Source: an uncultured bacterium (GTDB lineage: Bacteria; Bacteroidota; Bacteroidia; Bacteroidales; CAIWKO01). From it: DNA of 24,513 nucleotides. The first letter of the stretch is position 1. Every line of letters begins with the position of its first letter. Made by a program: the position numbers and the translations under genes. Shown one piece after another: positions 21,970 to 24,513 of this stretch. Location of the stretch: assembly GCA_903916135.1 (NCBI GenBank), contig CAIWVT010000529.1, forward strand, positions 1-24,513, in the 5' to 3' direction. The notes beneath the pieces are model-generated. The model was not told where the DNA came from. It saw only the letters and a list, made by a program, of their open reading frames with translations, and did not search any database.

Positions 21970-24198
21970 TTATCTTTTTCCCGAACGAACGCTTCCTGAA
22001 TTACTTGAGCCACTCGAACCTGAAGATCTTGATGGTGATGAGTTATAACTACCGCTACTTGATCCTGAAGATCTTGATGGTGATGAGTTATAACTACCAC
22101 TACTTGATCCGGATGATTTTGGTGTTGAATTGTAGTTTGAATTACTTCCCGAGCTTGATGGTTTTGAATAGGTTGAATTACTTCCCGAGTTTGATGGTTT
22201 CGAATAAGTAGAGTTGCTATTAGAGTTAGAAGGTTTTGAATAGTTCGAATTGCTACCAGAATTAGAGTTAGTTGTAGTAGGTGCTGGTTTATAATAATTG
22301 CTATTGTTATTACTTCCGGAGTTATTGGGAGTATAAGTATTAGGTCTGTTATTCGAACTATTCGAATTTGTGTTAGTGTTAGTATTTGGTTTTTGTTGAG
22401 GTGTGCTACTTGGAACGGTATAGGTTTTAGGAGTTGAATACTGTTGTTGTGGTTTCGTTTGATTGTTGTAATTTGGATTCGTATAAGGCTTAACGTTGGA
22501 ATTTGTATTCGTACTTGGTCGTTGATAGTTGTTGTTTTGATTGGTGTTTACGTTAGGCTTGGTATAGGTTCCGTTATTTTGGTTTGTGTTGACATTAGGT
22601 TTTACAGTATTGTTAGTGTTTGGAGTTGTGTTCACGTTAGGCTTGGCATAGGTTCCGTTATTTTGGTTCGTGTTGACATTGGGTTTTACAGTATTGTTAG
22701 TGTTAGGAGCTGTGTTCACGTTAGGCTTGGTATAAGTTCCGGTGTTCTGATTCGTGTTCACATTTGGTTTGGTATAAGTCCCGGTATTTTGATTTGTATT
22801 TACATTAGGTTTGGTATAAGTCCCTGTGTTTTGGTTCGTGTTTACATTTGGCTTGGTATATGTGCCTGTGTTTAGGTTCGTGATTACATTTGGTTTTGTA
22901 AAACTTCCATTATTGAGATTCGTATTCACATTTGGTTTGGTATAGGTTCCCGTATTCTGATTTGTGTTTACATTAGGTTTCGTGTAGAGTCCGTTGTTAT
23001 TGGTCTTAATATCGCTACTTGTATTGGGTTTCGTATAATTATCCATAGGGTTTGTTTTTTGGGCATTTCCTTGGTTAATAACTTTGCCGGTGTTGTCTAA
23101 AGGATTGATAGTTGGGTTTGTATTTGGTTTCATGCTTGTATTGCTGTTGCCAAGTTGGGTGTTTTGAGTATTCAGCGGTTTTCCAATATGTCCTGATATG
23201 ATTTCCTTTCCATTATTACCAAGAGGTTTGTTGGTGCCAGGTTTCATACTTAGGACAAGATTAGGATTAATAAAAGTACTGGCAGTATTGAGTGATACAG
23301 CATCATTTATATGTGCTTGAATATATTTCCCACCAAAAGTCAAATCATGATTGCTTAATCCGGTGTTTGTAGAGCCTATTTCATTTCCTCTAGGCCCATA
23401 ATATGAGTTATTATCATAACTGTTGAAATAGTAATCGGGCGAATAACCATTAGATCCATCGCTGTAACCATCCCAATATCCGTCATTGTATCCATCGCCA
23501 TAACCATTGTTATATCCGTGTCCGTAGCCACCTCCCCAGTATCCACCCCAACCGTTGCCCCAACTGTTGCCCCAGTATCCACCATATCCACCGCCCCAAA
23601 ATCCGCCGTTGCCCCAGCCCCAGCCTGAATTCCAACATGAATTGTAACCCCACCATGGACGATAATAATATGTGGGCCACCACCAATTATAGCTGGTATA
23701 GATACTTACGCCCCAAAAATTAGGATCGTGATTATACCAATATGTATTAGTATAATAATCGTCGTAATAACCATAACCCATATCATAATTATTGAACCTT
23801 CTTAAGCGAGAAGCGTATTCATAATCATAATAATCATCTTCATTATAATAATTATTGGTAACATAAGTAGTTCCATTTCCATCAGAGTATGATTGTGTAT
23901 TGGAAGAGTTTGGATCTTGGCTACTATTATTATCAACAACATTAGTGTTTTGGTCATACGATCTGTTTTCACCAGCATTGGTTACATACTGGGTTGTATC
24001 ATAATTCGAAACCTCAGGTTGTTTGATTTGTGCCGTAGGACGAGGTCTGCCCGGTTGGTTAGAATTTGTTTGAACAGCGCCTTCTTTTTTCGAATAATAA
24101 GCATCATCGTAGTTATTATTGGCTTGTTCGGGTGTTTTGCAAGAAACAATTAAACTTGTTATTGCAATAAGAATCATGGTTTTAAATAAAGTTTTCAT
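21970..24198 (-). CDS. Low-complexity Asn/Tyr/Gly/Ser-rich lipoprotein of unknown function
   Basis: This 742-residue protein has a lipoprotein signal ending LIVSC (Cys20), so it is probably anchored in the outer membrane. It is built from compositionally distinct blocks: an acidic Asn/Tyr segment (25-150), a Trp/Gly/Tyr-rich block (about 150-270) with many YGDGYNDGYW-like repeats, a linker, eleven 14-residue repeats KPNVNTNQNTGTYT (about 407-560), and a Ser/Gly/Asn-rich tail (about 600-740) with SSGSYNSSPSR repeats ending in GKR. I recognise no enzyme domain. It could be a surface adhesin, a matrix component or a sheath protein. A strong ribosome-binding site precedes it. The start is well supported by that site and the lipobox. 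Confidence 0.75.
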   Translation of the reverse strand: MKTLFKTMILIAITSLIVSCKTPEQANNNYDDAYYSKKEGAVQTNSNQPGRPRPTAQIKQPEVSNYDTTQYVTNAGENRSYDQNTNVVDNNSSQDPNSSNTQSYSDGNGTTYVTNNYYNEDDYYDYEYASRLRRFNNYDMGYGYYDDYYTNTYWYNHDPNFWGVSIYTSYNWWWPTYYYRPWWGYNSCWNSGWGWGNGGFWGGGYGGYWGNSWGNGWGGYWGGGYGHGYNNGYGDGYNDGYWDGYSDGSNGYSPDYYFNSYDNNSYYGPRGNEIGSTNTGLSNHDLTFGGKYIQAHINDAVSLNTASTFINPNLVLSMKPGTNKPLGNNGKEIISGHIGKPLNTQNTQLGNSNTSMKPNTNPTINPLDNTGKVINQGNAQKTNPMDNYTKPNTSSDIKTNNNGLYTKPNVNTNQNTGTYTKPNVNTNLNNGSFTKPNVITNLNTGTYTKPNVNTNQNTGTYTKPNVNTNQNTGTYTKPNVNTNQNTGTYTKPNVNTAPNTNNTVKPNVNTNQNNGTYAKPNVNTTPNTNNTVKPNVNTNQNNGTYTKPNVNTNQNNNYQRPSTNTNSNVKPYTNPNYNNQTKPQQQYSTPKTYTVPSSTPQQKPNTNTNTNSNSSNNRPNTYTPNNSGSNNNSNYYKPAPTTTNSNSGSNSNYSKPSNSNSNSTYSKPSNSGSNSTYSKPSSSGSNSNYNSTPKSSGSSSGSYNSSPSRSSGSSSGSYNSSPSRSSGSSGSSNSGSVRSGKR
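22519..22980 (-). repeat. Coding tandem repeat, 11 units of 42 bp
   Basis: Eleven 14-residue units of the form KPNVNTNQNTGTYT run without gaps within the lipoprotein gene. Two units read KPNVNT(A/T)PNTNNTV and others vary at a few positions. The 42-bp period is twice 21 bp. Confidence 0.9.
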
Positions 24199-24205
24199 GG
24201 TGTGG

Positions 24206-24211
24206 CCTCCT
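24206..24211 (-). promoter_or_regulatory. Strong Shine-Dalgarno site (AGGAGG) of the lipoprotein gene
   Basis: AGGAGG lies 7 bases ahead of the ATG at 24198. Full Shine-Dalgarno matches are uncommon in Bacteroidetes and the other starts in this window lack one, so it supports this start and hints at strong translation. Confidence 0.7.
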
Positions 24212-24295
24212 TTTTTTATATTAGATTAGTCTTTTTTTATTAGTTTTGCATTTATTTTATTGGAGTTTATTACAAATTTTATACCACTTTTTATT

Positions 24296-24513
24296 ATGGC
24301 AAAAGATTTTATCACAAAAGAAGAAAATTATTCACAATGGTATAACGACCTTGTGCAAAAAGCAGACTTGGCAGAGACATCTGCTGTACGTGGGTGTATG
24401 ATTATAAAACCCTATGGTTATGCCATTTGGGAGAAAATGCAAGCGGCTTTAGACAAAATGTTTAAAGATACGGGACATTATAATATGTACTTTCCACTTT
24501 TTATTCCGAAATC
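24296..24513 (+). CDS. proS: Prolyl-tRNA synthetase, N-terminal part (runs off the window)
   Basis: Translation from the ATG at 24296 gives MAKDFITKEENYSQWYNDLV, then QKADLAETSAVRGCM, IIKPYGYAIWEKMQAALD and GHYNMYFPLFIPK, open to the end of the window (72 codons). This is the N-terminus of the archaeal/eukaryote-like class of prolyl-tRNA synthetase used by Bacteroidetes, which charges tRNA-Pro in the cytosol; the VRGCMIIKPYGYAIWE segment is the recognisable part of motif 1. It is transcribed divergently from the lipoprotein gene across a 97-bp AT-rich gap that must hold both promoters. Confidence 0.9.
   Translation, partial: MAKDFITKEENYSQWYNDLVQKADLAETSAVRGCMIIKPYGYAIWEKMQAALDKMFKDTGHYNMYFPLFIPK

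Noticed and set aside
21963..22211. A plus-strand open frame antisense to the lipoprotein gene
   Set aside because: It mirrors the Ser/Gly-rich repeat of the minus-strand gene and has no independent support.

Overview
The window looks like chromosomal DNA of a Bacteroidetes (Bacteroidota) bacterium. The grounds are an IPExxxVDY-like protein, a Bacteroidetes-type FadL/OmpP1 barrel, a DUF58 protein, a prolyl-tRNA synthetase start of the kind seen in this phylum, mostly weak ribosome-binding sites, and a TTTG/TAnnTTTG promoter in front of the restriction operon. I cannot name a genus.

Layout. 1-401: AT-rich non-coding DNA with several DnaA-box-like 9-mers. 402-2714 (+): rpiB, a LutB-like Fe-S protein and an IPExxxVDY-like protein. 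2715-3551: non-coding, dominated by a 21-bp tandem array (array A). 3552-10025 (+): a compact redox operon made of a b-type membrane protein, a membrane-anchored ferredoxin/flavoprotein, a 20-CxxCH cytochrome, a 13-CxxCH cytochrome and an outer-membrane barrel. It reads as a candidate electron route from the cytoplasmic membrane to the outer membrane. 10026-10640: a second 21-bp array (array B) and a cluster of short hairpins. 10641-17169 (+): a type I restriction-modification operon, hsdM-hsdS-RAYT-hsdR. 17170-17701: a third 21-bp array (array C) between convergent genes. 17702-24198 (-): an EnvC-like protein, a DUF58 protein, thioredoxin, a FadL-type barrel and a very repetitive lipoprotein. 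24296-24513 (+): the start of proS.

The most interesting part is the restriction operon. Two classes of short palindromic elements sit in frame inside its genes. GC-rich hairpins encoding (R/G)AGLAPA and GQPQGLP are in hsdM and in the RAYT transposase gene. TTCGACAAGCTCA-type inverted repeats are in hsdM and hsdR. A REP-associated tyrosine transposase (HUH/Y1) lies between hsdS and hsdR and overlaps hsdR by ATGA. A complete GIY-YIG nuclease domain, bordered by TTCGACAAGCTCA-type elements, sits inside HsdR between Walker A and the DECH box. The reading frames stay open throughout, so the operon appears to tolerate these insertions as extra protein segments.

The second notable pattern is the trio of intergenic arrays. 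They have unrelated sequences but exactly the same 21-bp period (19, 13 and 13 contiguous units), and each has an AGGATAGA motif a short distance beyond one end. I know of no described system matching this set. The 21-bp period equals two turns of B-DNA, but any function is inference.
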